Source: Neurospora tetraspora
Lineage: Eukaryota > Ascomycota > Sordariomycetes > Sordariales > Sordariaceae
Assembly: GCF_033439725.1 (NCBI RefSeq)
Contig: NW_026944384.1
Span: 1 to 64,000 of the forward strand
Direction: 5' to 3'
Length of the DNA stretch: 64,000 nucleotides
Shown: positions 34,277 to 47,100 of the stretch, in pieces
Layout: each line of letters begins with the position of its first letter
Numbering within the stretch: position 1 is the first letter of the stretch
Program-made: the position numbers and the translations under genes
Notes under the pieces: model-generated
Told to the model about the DNA's origin: nothing
Databases searched by the model: none
The model's input: the letters and a program-made list of their open reading frames with translations, nothing else

Positions 34277-37200
34277 CTTTAGGGATGGTAGAAGCTGTTG
34301 ACAGATGTGAAACTTGAAGTTGATGGTGAACTGAGAGACAGCTTCGTGAGATAGATGTGGTTGTGTTGAAAGGAGGAAAGAATCTCGTCTTCGTTGACGG
34401 GTGGAAAGGGGGTTTCTTATACTTGTCTGGAGGATGATCCTCGCGGTCTTCGTGAGAACCCTCCTGGCTGGAGGTTTGGATGATAGCCTTCTCGTCATTC
34501 GATTTCCTCATCATGTGCGGCAGCCTAGAGGCAAACAACAGGATATTGAGATGAACAACCTCGTCATGAGAGAGCTCGTGTGAGGAAAGGCTGCCTGGGA
34601 GTAAACAACAGGGTGTTGAGATGAAAAACCGTCATTGGGTGAGTTCTCATGTGAGAAAACTGAAAAGGCAGCCTAGAAGCAAACAACCAAACACCTTGAT
34701 GGGTGAGCCGATATCATGAGACGAAAGAGGCCTTGGAGATTTTGCTCAATACGAAGAAAGCACTTACTTCTCGCTCAGACCATTCCATCCGAAAGCATCG
34801 CGATGTACTGTCGATGTATCTTAACGCCGACAAGATAGTCTTCGCTAGCAAGTTTTGGCTTCTCCCCCTTGGTAGAGTTGGGACACTCGATGACAGCAAC
34901 TACTCGTTCCAAGCATCGTACAGCAGGCAACAGCACTTTCCACGGACTTCAGCAGGAGAAAAAATACCCACCACATCGCCATGAACTTGATGAGCTCCCG
35001 AAACGGAAAGATCCGGCGATCTCGAGCATGAAAATGAAAGCAAACTAAGCCGTCAGATAACAGATCTTGAGGCCAGAACCATCATTTGGCGGAGACTCGA
35101 CAGAAGTTTGTTCACACTTTTTCTCTTTCTTGGCTGGAAATCCATTGAATGACATGTGAACTTTCATCTCTTGAACTCAGGTCGTCATTGTCTTGTTTCA
35201 CAAGATGGGTCTCTTTTGACCCCCAGCTCTCGCTCGAGCACTTGTCCGGGTTCATCTAGCTTCTTTTCACGAGGATGAAGGTCTTACGTGGAATTCGGTC
35301 CACATAGAGTGAGACGAATGAACACGAGCGAGCAAGCAAGTAACCATCGGCGATGAAGCATGCCCTCGGTCGCCATATTTCTTCTCATGAGCCCCGAGGT
35401 GAATATGAGAGAGGCAACAAGGCACACCGAGCAAACCTTCTCCGGATCACAGTCTTTCATCTCACTTACCAGACCCGGAAGGAGGGAGAGAGAAGTACCT
35501 GAAAGGAAGACTTTCCCTTTTCGTTTCTCGCCATTCTGGAGTTTGCTCCCGGAAACCAGTTGCGGAGTTTTGAGATGAAAACTTCCATACATGTAACCGT
35601 GAAGGTAATTTGAGGATAGAACACACTCGACCGCAGAGACTTGCCCGGGCTTTCATCTTAATTCTCATGCCGGCCGGGTGAGCCTTGAGTGAGACGGGCA
35701 TTCTTCCATGTTTATGGGACCAAGAACTCATTGCGTAATTACCACTTGGTGATACTGAATTTTCCTCCATACTCTGCCTACGTAGCTACGGGCTTCCCCA
35801 CATGGAAGTGGAAGTGGAAGCGGAATCTCTGCTGAAAGATTTCCCTCGCCGCCGACGAAAGTCAGGCATACAAGCAACGATACTGCCTTTTAGTAAGCAA
35901 AGCATATCCTTCAACCGCTCTCATTCTCAGAAAAGGACCCTGCAACGTCATCAGGTGCACGAAGCGCCCCAGAACTCCCCTGAATATGATGAAGATCGAA
36001 CACGGAACAAATCCGGAATCAGATCGCGGGGCGAGATCACGAATCTTCTAATCCACAGACACAAACACATGTGCTTTTGAAGAAGGACAAAGGTGAACTT
36101 GGGACCAAAGTGAAACGGCGAACGTTGACCGACGAGGAGATCTCCGACGGTATAACAAGAGAACCTGACGATGATGATGGTGTGTAGCACGAAGATGCGG
36201 TGGAGATCAGGAACACCAACGGGCTTTTACAGAAAGGGACGATGAGGCAGGTGTGCGTGCGAACTTTCGGACGACGTGAGACCCTTCGTGCTGGCAGTTT
36301 GACAGAGGATGACAGATGACACCTGCTCTGCGCAACGTGGATTGTGTTCGACAAGTTCGAATCGGTTTGGAGTTCGATGTTGATATCGTGTGATGAATTG
36401 GGCTACCCGATTTTCGATCGGAGTCGCGTCTGTGGATGTGAGCTTTCACCTGAGTCAAACTGGTGCACTGGCAGGCTTGCTTCAGCTCGGTACATACGCT
36501 CCCTCGCCTTCGAGGCGTTTGGGAAGAGGCCGCATCCCAAACCGTGTGAACTCGGGTCTTTCGCTGTCGAAGGGATGACCTGAGGAATAAGGAAGGAGGA
36601 ATGCTTCTTATCTGGCGGCAAAAGCCACGCTCGTAAGTTCTTCATGCTAGCGTTCTTTTTCCCCGCATGGAGCGATTCCCGCTCATGTGGATAGAGTCTC
36701 AGCCCGTGATATTGGACTGGACTGCGCCGCGTGGTTCTCGTAGGAGTTGCGGGCGATAAACTTTACGGTGGCGAAGAGGATCCGACGGCATCGGTGGAAT
36801 TAAGCTCATGGGGTAGCTCCCGCCCAGACCGCCCCAGACTTTTTTGGTGTGTATGGTGGGTGCGGGCATTTTGAGAATGGTGGGACCGGGGACGGAGCCG
36901 AAGGGGGCACCGGAGTTGGGGCCGTCTAGCCTATCCTAGGTATTTGTTGACACTGGACGGCGAAGCATTGATTGTTCAGGATGAAGTGTTGGAATTTGGT
37001 CATTTTTCTGGGAGCCATTTGAAGGTGAAGACAATGGATGGATCTTGATTGTTCAAGTTTGATCCTGGATGTGAAACGTGAAGAGTGAAAGAAAGAAACA
37101 CGGATCTGACGAACAATGTGGAGATGTTACTTAAGAAACGCAACAAAAAAGAAGCGGGCCTTGGCAGAACCAGTGACGGCAAAGTTTAATCCTCAGGGAA

Positions 37201-39504
37201 TGGCATACAATCCCACTTTCGGACAGATGGGCCGAAATGGCGTTACCAGGAGAATGAACCGTCCTCATCCACATCCCTGGGTTTGCTGTTGATGCCGTTG
37301 GCATAGTATCGTGCGTATGAGACACCAACAGACAGACAGTAGAACGCCAGAACGCACCAGAAGATAGGTAAGAAAGTGAGGGGAAGAGGACGAGAAGAAC
37401 AAAAGAACCATGGCCAGAATGTCGGAGCACGCCCCGTGTGTGAGGGTCTGGCGCTGAGCTGTCATTGGCTTCGAACCTCGATCGTCCACCGGTGATGATC
37501 ATTGCAGCTGAACTACTTATCTCACAGTGCCTCAAGATAGACGGTATGATGTAAAGGAAGGTGGTATCGACTATTGTTGAGGCTTGAAGGAGGCTCGAAT
37601 TAAGCTTCATCCAATGCTTTATGTGTTGAAATATCGGAAATCATGTGCCTGAATCGTGCTTTTCGTTGTGTGAACATGGTAATATTGCAATTTGCTATGC
37701 GGGCGTCATATCAACGCAAGATTAGGGCCACTGCCACTGCGCGCACTGCGCCGGCCGTCGATGCAGCCACTTGTCGCACAGGCCGGCACATCGTCCACAG
37801 CAGCCCATCACGGCCGGTTGCGTGCTTTTTGGTGGTTCTGTCGGTCAATCATTGTGGTGTTGAGCAAGTTCAAGTGGAATGATGTTCAACGATCATCTCG
37901 ACATGCTCGAGTCGGTGTTGGCCTGATTGCCCCTTTTTTTGCACTCGAGGGGAAGAGCAAGCGACGGGGAAGGTTAAATTTAGTAAGGCACCAAACGGTG
38001 GGGTGGCCTACTTTAGCTTTGCCCGGGGGTGCCACCACAAAAGCCTCTTCAGGGCCAATCAGAGCCGCGACGTGTAACTGGAAAGGGAAATGGAGTTAAA
38101 TGGGTCTAGAACCGCCGGCTAAGACCCACATGTCTGGAGCCAGCCATTGGCTTTGCACACAAGCGAACGGCGCAGCCAAGACTTTTAGCCAAGAGTCGCC
38201 GCGACTGCTTGCACAGCTGCTCGGCAGGCAGATCCCTGTTCACATGGGTTCCTTGGAAGGTGTACCTTTTGCAACTTTCCCCTGTTTGGCCCTAGCTCCC
38301 GCCAAGCCTCTGCTACTCCCGCATGTCAGGAGGCTAATGGTGAATGGATTCTGAACGACGCGGACGACGGACCAGGGGAAGGAGCAAAGGAAGAAAAAGG
38401 CAAGGGAAAAGAGAGACTGCCTGAACTGCATGGCGTGCCTCTTTCTTCGCTTGAAATAAGGTGACTTTGGTGATTGCAATGAAAATGTGCTGATTTGTGT
38501 GCCAGTACGTAAGGTACCCCTGCCCCTTCTCATTTCCCTCCTTGCTTGAACCAATTGGGAGTTCAATGCCTGCGGCTGGGTCAGTGAACTTGGCCTGGTA
38601 CCTGCCCATTGCTGTCATTGCTGCTCCCCCACTGGCTCTTGAAACTCCAAACCTTTCCTCTCCTCCTTCTTCATTCTTGGAGAGATAGGTATCGTCATCC
38701 CCATAATTTCACCAGGTGTTCGACGACGACGACGCCATTCCACTCTCTGGATTCACCGCTATCAACCTAACTTCATTCGGCTGGAGTGAGCCTGGTCTCG
38801 TGCAACTTCTCGTCAATCGGTCTTCCTTGTCTCCATGGTCAACCACAGATCTTAATACGGGAAATCCCAAGGTCGCGCCCTGTCCCTCCTTCCCTTGTCT
38901 TCGTTTCTGTCTCTCATCTCCCCATCGTCGTGTCCTATCTTCCTACGTCTACGACCACACGTGGTAGAAATTCTCTGCCGGGGATCCTTCTTTTCGGCTC
39001 TCAGTTGATTACACGCCAGTCGATCGATATTCGAGCCGAACCAGATATCGAGATATTAGTCGTGTACATCTAATTCAGCTACTTCGATTACCACATTACG
39101 GCTTGTTTGGTGAGTCTCTTTTCTTTCGTTCCTGTCTGTGCACACTCTCTCTGTCCGATGCATCATGGATCATGGCCATTGCTGTACGCACCCCGTGCCC
39201 ACCACCAACATCGTCACTCCTTCCCAACGAACCGCCCCTGTGTCGCCCTTTGGTGCTTGCTCTTTCGTCTCTGCTGAAGACGTGTAGCTGACTCCTTCCA
39301 GATCGCCATATCGGGTAACGTTTCGCCGTCATATATCCATATCACGCTCGCGGACAACACGGCCGACAACACATCTCCAACATCGGCACCATCCAATCCA
39401 ACCGACTGCTAGATTTTACTCGGTTAGCCAGTAGGCTTCATCCACCATCCCAGCCCTTCCTCTCGTCTACTTGACCCTTGCCACCACCCACTCTCACTTT
39501 CGAC
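34277..39504. other. 5.2-kb gene-poor stretch
   Basis: The largest spacer in the first 50 kb. It contains a short imperfect triplication at 34521-34700 and scattered frames without domain, splice support or leader. The longest is the minus frame at 37131-37610 (159 codons). The final ~800 bp are CT-rich with long pyrimidine runs and look like the promoter and leader of the gene at 39505. I cannot support a protein-coding gene here; a non-coding RNA or a long regulatory region is possible. Confidence 0.45.
34521..34700. repeat. Imperfect tandem triplication, unit about 70-80 bp
   Basis: A motif close to GCAGCCTAGAGGCAAACAAC recurs starting near 34520, 34590 and 34668. Copies 1 and 2 are followed by GTTGAGATGAA-like sequence and all three by GTGAG-rich sequence. 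The copies differ at many positions. It lies upstream of the peptide-precursor gene (minus strand). Confidence 0.7.
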
Positions 39505-39993
39505 ATGGCGTCCCTCATCGACCATGAGCGGAACAAGGCCGGCCTGCACCTTACCACGACCCGCCTCGAGCCAAAGACTTCCCGAGATACCCTACTCTCC
39601 GACGGCCTCTCTCCCATGGTCGAAAAGAACATGACACTATCACGCCCATCAGACGTCTCTACTCCCAACAGCGCTCGTGCCAATCCCTTCGAGACGGACA
39701 TCGAAGCCATGGTCACCAATGAACCCTGCATCACGAAGACTACAACGGCAAAGGGGGGCACAACAGATTGCCAGGTTTGGCCCGGCCAAGACCACTGGAA
39801 GCAAAAGGCGAAGGATGCTAAGATGAACCGTCATACCTGCAACTGTCTGGCACAAATGAGCAAACGCAACCGCATTATCGTCAAGGTCATGATTGGCTTG
39901 CTCGTTATTGGTGCTGCTGTTGGTGTGGGCTTTGGCGTCAGCAAGCCGCTCGGTGCCGGGATCTGGAAGAGCGAGAGCCAGAACTCAAGATAA
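39505..39993 (+). CDS. Conserved-looking 162-aa protein with one C-terminal membrane segment
   Basis: A single-exon ATG frame preceded by a long CT-rich leader. Residues 1-120 are hydrophilic, with Thr/Ser-rich stretches and several Cys (NEPCITK, TTDCQVW, HTCNCLAQM). A basic turn (SKRNR) precedes one hydrophobic segment at about 124-145 (IIVKVMIGLLVIGAAVGVGF), followed by a short tail (GAGIWKSESQNSR). This is the layout of a single-pass or tail-anchored protein with the N-terminus in the cytosol. Similar short proteins with a Gly/Ala/Val helix near the end are common in filamentous ascomycetes, but I cannot name the family or its role. Start choice is supported by the first in-frame ATG after the leader. 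Confidence 0.7.
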   Translation: MASLIDHERNKAGLHLTTTRLEPKTSRDTLLSDGLSPMVEKNMTLSRPSDVSTPNSARANPFETDIEAMVTNEPCITKTTTAKGGTTDCQVWPGQDHWKQKAKDAKMNRHTCNCLAQMSKRNRIIVKVMIGLLVIGAAVGVGFGVSKPLGAGIWKSESQNSR

Positions 39994-41642
39994 CTGGGCC
40001 ATCCCTGGGACACCTTCATTTGATGGATATCCTTTGTCAGGTGACACGCCCTGTGGCCGGGTGTAAAAACTTCGCCATGGGTTGGTGCCGCCTTCTCGTC
40101 GAACAATTTTGTTGGGTCCGGCCAATTGCCCAACATGCGCATCATGAGGATGCCGCAACCACGGAGAGAGCGCTTCCAATAGCCCTCTGTTTGATACCCT
40201 GCCCGGCCCGCAACAGCCTGCCGACATTTTCCTTTGTCTCTTGTCTGCCGTTTCTTGGCATGCTGCATAACCGCCCTGCTTTTTGGTCCTCCAAGCGGTT
40301 ACGGCGTTAAAATGATTTTATATCCTTCGTGCTCGGTCGGTCATAGAACGCGACACATGCGGATGGCGTTGGGGGAGTTAGTTTGACTTGTTTCGATATG
40401 GCGAAATGGATTTTGGCAACTGCAACTGTTCTTGATGCAAATGGCTTGAGAAAGAAAGAGAGGGATACGGGACTGTCATGATACATCTTCAAGAGGAAGA
40501 ATAGGGGGAAAAGCGATTGGTACATGATATGTGCAAGGCAAGGGAGGAAAGGGATGATGAGGAAGCTGGATGGAGCGGGGGCTGATGACTTGGGCCACTG
40601 GACTGGGCTGGACTTGGACGATGATGGAAACACAAAGGTTTTGCCAAAGCATTTCAAGACTTAATTAAGCATCATATATGGTCATGGACGTGGACCTGGC
40701 GAGTGAGTCAGAAGGGCTCAAGCAGCTTGTATCAGTTGGTTGTTTTTTTGTTGTTGTTGTGGTTGCTTAAGTTAGTGTTGTGACTTGTGGATGATTAATG
40801 ACAATGGGTGCCCTTGCTGATGTGCTTGGGTGCTTTGCTCCCCTGGTATACTGTTTTGCTTCGTCGTCGTTGTCATGTTATTGTCGGCTTAGATGGGTTT
40901 GTAAAGATTATGACTCGTTGGTATTGTTTGTAAACTACTTTGTATCTTTCTAGATGGCATAGGGGCATATGTATGGTTAGGACATGGATACAAAGGGTAC
41001 ATGGAGGACAAAAGGCGGCAAAAGTTGTTTTGTTGACATTTGCTAGGGGTCCTGCTATCAGTGTACCTAGGTAGAGAATCTAGCCTCATCATCTCACAGC
41101 CAGCTGGCCACTCTCTTGCGCCGAGGTAAATGATCGTATCTTGCTTATTGCGTCCTTGAGACTATTTACCTACGCCCTACGGATACACGTTGCGTCTGAA
41201 AGGTCCAGTTCATAGACTGTCTCCGGTGTTCAAAGATCCGTTCGATTTCTCTAGACACATGGTAGATGCCCACTTCCCGTCTTGACCTCATGTCACTCGT
41301 CCACAATACACTCCTTCCCTTTTCTTTCTCTTGCCCCTTCAGTCCTCTGCTCCCGGCCTTGGGGTTGGCACAACCACAGGTCATGGGACCGAATGCCAGT
41401 GGACCTGTAGTCACCTCTATCGAGAAGGCGCCCCCTGCGTCCCTGTGTTAGAGGAAGGCATTACCGCGGCGAACGGAAGTCACGGCGCTCGACTGAGGAC
41501 GAAAAGGAAGGAAGACAGGCCGGGAAAGACAACCGGGAAGTCACGAGGACATGAGGATAGGGGCAACTGGTCTTGTATATATTGAGTGCTTCCCACAGAC
41601 TTCTTTGCCTGGCTGGCTCACATCCTTCAAAAACCAGAAACT
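39994..41642. other. Spacer ahead of the first solo LTR
   Basis: The 3' flank of the 162-aa gene, then unremarkable sequence up to the LTR. Minus-strand frames near 40000-40650 and plus frames at 41266-41585 have no support. Confidence 0.4.
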
Positions 41643-41898
41643 TGTTACGATCCAATAAGGGATCACTTATGTAAGCAGCTAGATAGACCAATCAGGAGCG
41701 CGCCGCAGAGCCGCAACCGTAATAGCGGCGCAGCGGCGCCCTTCTGAAGGTCGGTATATAAGACGGCCTCCCCAGGCCTCTTATATTACGGCTCTTCAGC
41801 AAGCAATAGCTTTCACAATCGATCAGTACCTTTTGGCTACTACTACCGTTGTTCTTATTCCCATCGATATACTCCTGTGCTTGTAACGGTTCGTCACA
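41643..41898 (+). mobile_element. Solo LTR of an LTR retrotransposon, copy 1
   Basis: A 256-bp element starting TGTTACGATCC and ending GGTTCGTCACA (TG...CA ends), flanked by the 5-bp target duplication AAACT at 41638-41642 and 41899-41903. It is highly similar to the copy at 61248-61506. No internal coding part is present, so it is a fossil left by LTR-LTR recombination. It has a TATA-like TATATAAG near 41755, fitting a plus orientation. Intact target duplications suggest a fairly young insertion; family (Ty1 or Ty3 type) cannot be told from an LTR alone. Confidence 0.92.
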
Positions 41899-42116
41899 AA
41901 ACTGTCACAAGTTCATATATCTGGCTATCCGTAAATTTTGGCATCAATAACCTCCGACGTTTTCATAGGTCATATATATATCACCGGATCCGTTCAACAT
42001 CTCCATCTTGAGGTAAGTGCATCTTCGCCACAATCCACCACCACTTGTTCACAACTGATGTTGACCTTATTTCCGTCAAGTCTCAGCATCCATCTCCTCC
42101 ATAACACCAGATCGAC

Positions 42117-43037
42117 ATGGCTGCCCCTGCCCCTGACCGTAATCTTGGAGCTGGCCAGCATGGTGGTGATACCGGGGGCTCAAGCTCCGGAAAGGCAACT
42201 CAAATTCCGATATCTTCTCTGCTCAGGTCTACGCCCGCGCCCACTTATTCCGCGCATCCTCCGCCCACGCATCCCGAGTCAGCGAGCCCTCAGGACCAGA
42301 ACCCGACAACGCAAGACACAGGGGAAGCAACCACATCGGCAGCCACATCCACATCGACATCGGAACCATGGCACCCCCCTTTCATCAACTTTACAGCCGA
42401 TGGTATGAAAAGCACGTTTCCGTCCAGGCAAACCGAATCAGCAAACCCTCAGAACCAGAATCCGGCAACGCAAAACGCAGAGGAAGCAAGCACATCGGCA
42501 GCCACATCCACATCGACATCGGAATCAAGGTGCCCCCCTTTCATCAGCTTTACAGACAAGATGATCGTCGCGGCTGGTATGAAGAGACTTTGGGAGTTTT
42601 CTGATGTTAAAACGTACATGAATGCAACATACATATTAAGATGGGACGCCCAGAAACATCCAGAGGGACTGAGAATCTGGAAGGAGGAATTCATGAACGC
42701 CACTTGGGACACTTATCTACGAAGCAGAGCCTTGCTCGTCTACCACAATCTATTTAGTCAAGAAGCATGGAAAGAGGTGTATAAATATGTGATGAATGAG
42801 TTCCCGGAACTGCGAGAGGTGCAGGGCGAGACAGATAAGGAGACTAGACAGAATTTGAGGTTGTGGGATGACGAGTTTGACAAGAGAGGGAAGAAGGAAC
42901 GTACCCCTGAGGAGGAGGAGCAGTTGAAGGCCTGGAATGAGGCTGAGATGATGGAGTGGGAGAAGTTGATGGAGGAGACGAAGTTGAAGGAAAAGAAGGC
43001 ATTGGGGGAGCAAGATCCGCATCTGGACTTAGAATAG
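42117..43037 (+). CDS. Orphan 306-aa protein with an internal duplication
   Basis: A single-exon ATG frame 219 bp downstream of solo LTR copy 1. Residues 1-150 are Pro/Ser/Thr-rich and contain a tandem duplication: residues 54-97 and 107-149 share ESA-x-PQ-x-QNP-x-TQ, then TSAATSTSTSE and PPFI-x-FT. The second half is a charged, helical-looking domain with several Trp (KRLWEFSDVKTYMNATYILR, LRIWKEEFMNATWDTYLRS), ending in a Glu/Lys-rich coiled-coil-like stretch (RTPEEEEQLKAWNEAEMMEW). No named family recognised. Such Trp/Glu-rich orphan proteins next to transposon relics are typical of lineage-specific fungal genes. The open frame and codon use support it, but expression is unknown. Confidence 0.6.
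   Translation: MAAPAPDRNLGAGQHGGDTGGSSSGKATQIPISSLLRSTPAPTYSAHPPPTHPESASPQDQNPTTQDTGEATTSAATSTSTSEPWHPPFINFTADGMKSTFPSRQTESANPQNQNPATQNAEEASTSAATSTSTSESRCPPFISFTDKMIVAAGMKRLWEFSDVKTYMNATYILRWDAQKHPEGLRIWKEEFMNATWDTYLRSRALLVYHNLFSQEAWKEVYKYVMNEFPELREVQGETDKETRQNLRLWDDEFDKRGKKERTPEEEEQLKAWNEAEMMEWEKLMEETKLKEKKALGEQDPHLDLE
42276..42563 (+). repeat. Coding duplication of about 132 bp
   Basis: Bases 42276-42407 and 42435-42563 encode near-identical peptides in the orphan 306-aa protein, separated by ~9 residues. The TSAATSTSTSE core is unchanged between copies. Confidence 0.85.
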
Positions 43038-44122
43038 ACGCAGTTGAGGAGGGAATGGGATTGATTTTGGAACTGGGGGTCACATGGGGGCAACAGGAGG
43101 GGGGTCAGTGAAAGGGCCTTGAACACAGGAGGAGCGGACGGGCTTGGGACTAGAACCGGAGGTTGATCTGTACATGTGCATGCAAGGGAGTATACATGAA
43201 TGGCGGTACATCCCATGGTAGTTGGACGAGCAATCAAACTTCCGTTGAAAAACCTAGCTCGCCAGGGACAAAAAAACGTAGACTCAGCAACAGACAAAAC
43301 ACCTAAGAATTTTGAGGACTACCGAATGGTCGTAAGAATAAACCGAACACGTCACGGTCAGTACATTATACGGGCAATTTTGTAACGGCCCTTCCGAACT
43401 ACAACGCTCGACTGCATGTACCTAGTTGTCTTGATGGCTTCGGCAATGTTATAATTTGGGTGGTGCGGCCCGCGCACAGTCTACCCTACGTTTTTCTTGT
43501 CCCGGACGAGCCTACCTAGGTAGTCTCTGGGTATTATAGTGGTTTAGCTAGGTACTGGGCTAAGAAACCCCAACAAAAAAAAGGTTCGATGGGCCAAGGG
43601 TTGGAAATAAGGATACAAAGGGTAGCTACCATTCAGATACACGTACAGCGAAAGCTTTTCTACCTACGTTATTAGCGTTAGGTATCTCTAGTAGGTAATA
43701 AAGCTTCATTTCATCATCCGAGTATGGCATGAGAAGGGCTCCGATACCGATACGAAGAAGGGGTAGGCGTGATTTAATGCGCACGAAACACAGAATTGAA
43801 CTACCGGTAGGTAGGTAGAGGTAGGTATTATGCCAATGTCATATGCCTCTACTTACTTGAACATGGAGGAAGGGGAGTAGAATTGTTAAAATGCAACGAA
43901 CAAAGCTAGACAATGATACATGAGCTTAATGGAACTTGAACAAGACATGTAGATGACCGGAACTGGACAGGAGGCATGATTCGATCCCTGTCCATCATTA
44001 GTCACAAGTCACCACATTCAGTCCTCCCCAGCCTCTCCAGGGCAATTTCCACACGAGGTAACATTATAGTATATACTGTATCTAACACATAGGTACCTGA
44101 GTAATAGGTAGTACATAACTGT
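43038..44122. other. Spacer between convergent gene ends
   Basis: Flank of the orphan ORF (+) and 3' region of the FHIP gene (-). It holds short TAGGTAGGTAG-type runs near 43500-43560 and 43800-43830, a common spacer motif in such genomes. No gene seen. Confidence 0.45.
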
Positions 44123-47100
44123 CTACACGAACCTAACCTCCTCAAACACGCCCGCCCTAACTTGCACCAAGCTCGCCAGCTCGAAGAGGAAGGATTGCAG
44201 GATGATGACGTTTGTGAGGACGTGGGAGACTGAGGCCTTTCTTGCTTCTTCTTCCGCTGCTGCTGCTGCTGCTTCCGCTTCCTGTGCTTCCTGGGCTGCG
44301 TGTTGCGCTTGTTGCTCCTCAGACTTCTGCTGGTCGGGGTTTGATTGTTCTGCCGTTCCGTCGTTTTGCGCAGCGGCTTCGGTGGTTTCAGCATCGCCGG
44401 GCTTAGCGGCGTCAGCCTCATCGATGGCAGGGACAGCAGCAGGAGAAGGCAGATCATCCTTGGGAGGAACAGCCGGCTTCGCCTCCTCATCATCTTCATC
44501 CCCTTCCAAAGCATCCAATCCCCCATCTTCTCCCTTTGGCGGGGGCAGATGGACAGTCACCCTCGGCAACCCAGTCCCACTACCCTCCTCTCCATCCCCG
44601 GCCTGCCCAGTCACCTCTCCGAACTCCACTTCCTCCCCAGCCTTGCTTTCGGTCTGCTCATCAAGTCCCACACCAACATGCTTCACCGCCATCACATCCG
44701 GAATCCCCACCCTCCTTGCCAAAATACTTTGATCCACTGCCTGAAACGCTCTTGCCTGGGACATGACTAACTCCATCTTCCCACTGCCACTAATATCACT
44801 GGCTACTGCTCCCGGCACGCTAGCGCCTCCTAGTGCGCTTCCGCTTGCTCCTAGGCCGAAGCCGCCCATTCCCATGGCTGCTGGTGTGACGAGCATGCTT
44901 GGCGTGCGGTTCCTAGGTGGTAGAGGAGGCGGGGCTTCGTTGCTTGTGAAGTAAGAAGACCGCTCAGACACGGTGCGGGTGGTGTTGGAGCGAGGACGGG
45001 GCGAGTTGTTCGCTGTGCGGTTGGGAGATACCGAAACGGTGGAGGAGAGGTCGGAGAAGATGCGCTGGGCGAAGGACTCGAGGCCGAGGCCGGAGGTTGG
45101 TCGTTCGGGCGCGGCGTTACCCGGGGCGCTCAGACCGGGGGTGAGTTGGGCGGGTGGTTGCAGTGTTGAGGGGGTTCGGGATCTCGAAGGAGCTGCTGAT
45201 GGGACGACGGAGGGCGCAACCGAAGGTGGCATTGAGGCTCCGTCGGCTGTTTGGAAGGCTTCGCGACGTTGTTGGAGCAGGTCGTTGAAGCGGGGGATGG
45301 TATCCCTGTAGGCGGCGACTTCGTCACAAAGGGTTTGCAAGATGCGGAGCAGACGAGGCAGGGAATCGCGGGACCATTGCGGCCGGCGCCGGCAGTGGTG
45401 CATGGAGAGGAGTTGCTGGTATTCGGCGTATTCGGGGGACTCGGGGTCGATGTCTGCTGGTGGTTCGGCCGCAGGTGCTTCGGGGTCCTCGTCGTACGTG
45501 TAATTGGTCGGATGCCTCAGGAACCATCCTTCCAGATGCATGTACCCGCAGATGGCCAGGTCGAAGATGACTTCGGTTAACGACAGGTTGGTTTCCACGG
45601 GGTTGATGAAGAATGTCTCGAGCCGGTCCAAGACAATGGTGAGCAGGGGATCGTCGGGGTGCAACGCGTGCGAGCGGACGTCTCTGGGCGCACCGGGCAA
45701 GCTGTCGGGGATGGCGGGCTGCTTGTGGTTGCTGGCTAGAGCTTTCGGGGTGATCAACTTCATGGAACAGGGGTGGTTCTCGACGCGGATCATGGTGTCC
45801 TTGATGACGCTATCGTAGATCTCGTTGAAGTTGTCCTCGCCGCCGATGGTCTGGGCTAGGCCCATCAGGTACTCGACTTCCTGCTCGTGGGCGCCCGTGG
45901 TCCTAAAAGACGAGTTGCCCAGTACGCCTTCGGTGTAGAGCAGGGTGATTACTGCGTAGCGGTGATGTCTCTTAAGAATCACCGAGACCAGCTGTAGTGT
46001 GACGTAGATGGTTTGTTGGCTTTGCGATCTGAGACAGGCGAGGATGAGATCGACCAAGTTGAAGAGCAAGGGGTCTGCTGCGGCTTCGGATTTGGAGGCC
46101 ATCATGGTAGCAAGATCCATAGACTTGCGCTTTCGAGCGGCACTTACGCCGTCCTTGGAGTTGGACGAGACGGATCCTACAATGTCGGGCAGACCCAGGA
46201 GGTAGTGCAGGATCAGGTTGATCATGTCGGGATGGTCAACAGATTGGAGGATATGACGGAGATAAGTCAAGACAGCCACCGAGGAACCACCGTCAATATC
46301 CGACGATTCGAGGAGTGATGGGTATCTGCAGAGTTAGTGTGGAACGGTGTTACCATGGTCAGAGACTGACTTACAATAGTTGCTGCAAAAAGATGACCTG
46401 GAAGTGCTCCAGCAAGGAAGACTTGACCTCTACCGACCGACAGTGGTTCAAGACATCTTGCCAGAACAAGAGATGGGACAGAAAGGTGTCTAGATGCGAT
46501 TGGAATTCGAAAGTACAAGAACTGATTACTTCGTAATTGGGTTTCGGGTGTTCGTAGTCCGAAAGGGCGAGGATGGCGGGAAGAGCATTGGACGGATGGT
46601 CAATGACCAGCTTGCGGCTCAGTTGACTATACAGAGCACCCAAACCGGTGGCCATCAAGGTCGAAAGATCACTCTCGACAATCCACTGCTCCAGCTCGAC
46701 GGAGCTCGACGCAGCCTCGATGATGTACAACAGGCCGGTCCTGGCAAAGTCGCCCACCTTGCCTTCGTGGTGGATGTAGTCCATGAGCAGGTAGAAGAGA
46801 GGGAAGTCCTGCTTCTGTGTCCTCCCCGTGAACCGCTCATGTTCGCCCAGGGGCTGCCTCTCCTCTCCATCCTGCGACTGTGACTTGAACCAGGCGGGTA
46901 GGATCTCGGGATCGAGACGGATCTTGGTAGTAATGTTGAAGGCCAACTCGACAACGCGGGCTTCGGTGTCGGCGCTCAGACGGATGGCGTTGGCGCCGGT
47001 GATGCGCACCATCAAGTGGGTAAGGCTGGCGGAGAAGTGGTCATTCTCGACAAAGGCTTCCTCCTCACTCTCGATCAGGGTGGCAAAGAAGAGGACGGCC

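Noticed and set aside
37131-37610. 159-codon minus-strand ORF as a gene
   Set aside because: No leader, no domain, biased Ser/Cys/His composition; could be chance in a long spacer.
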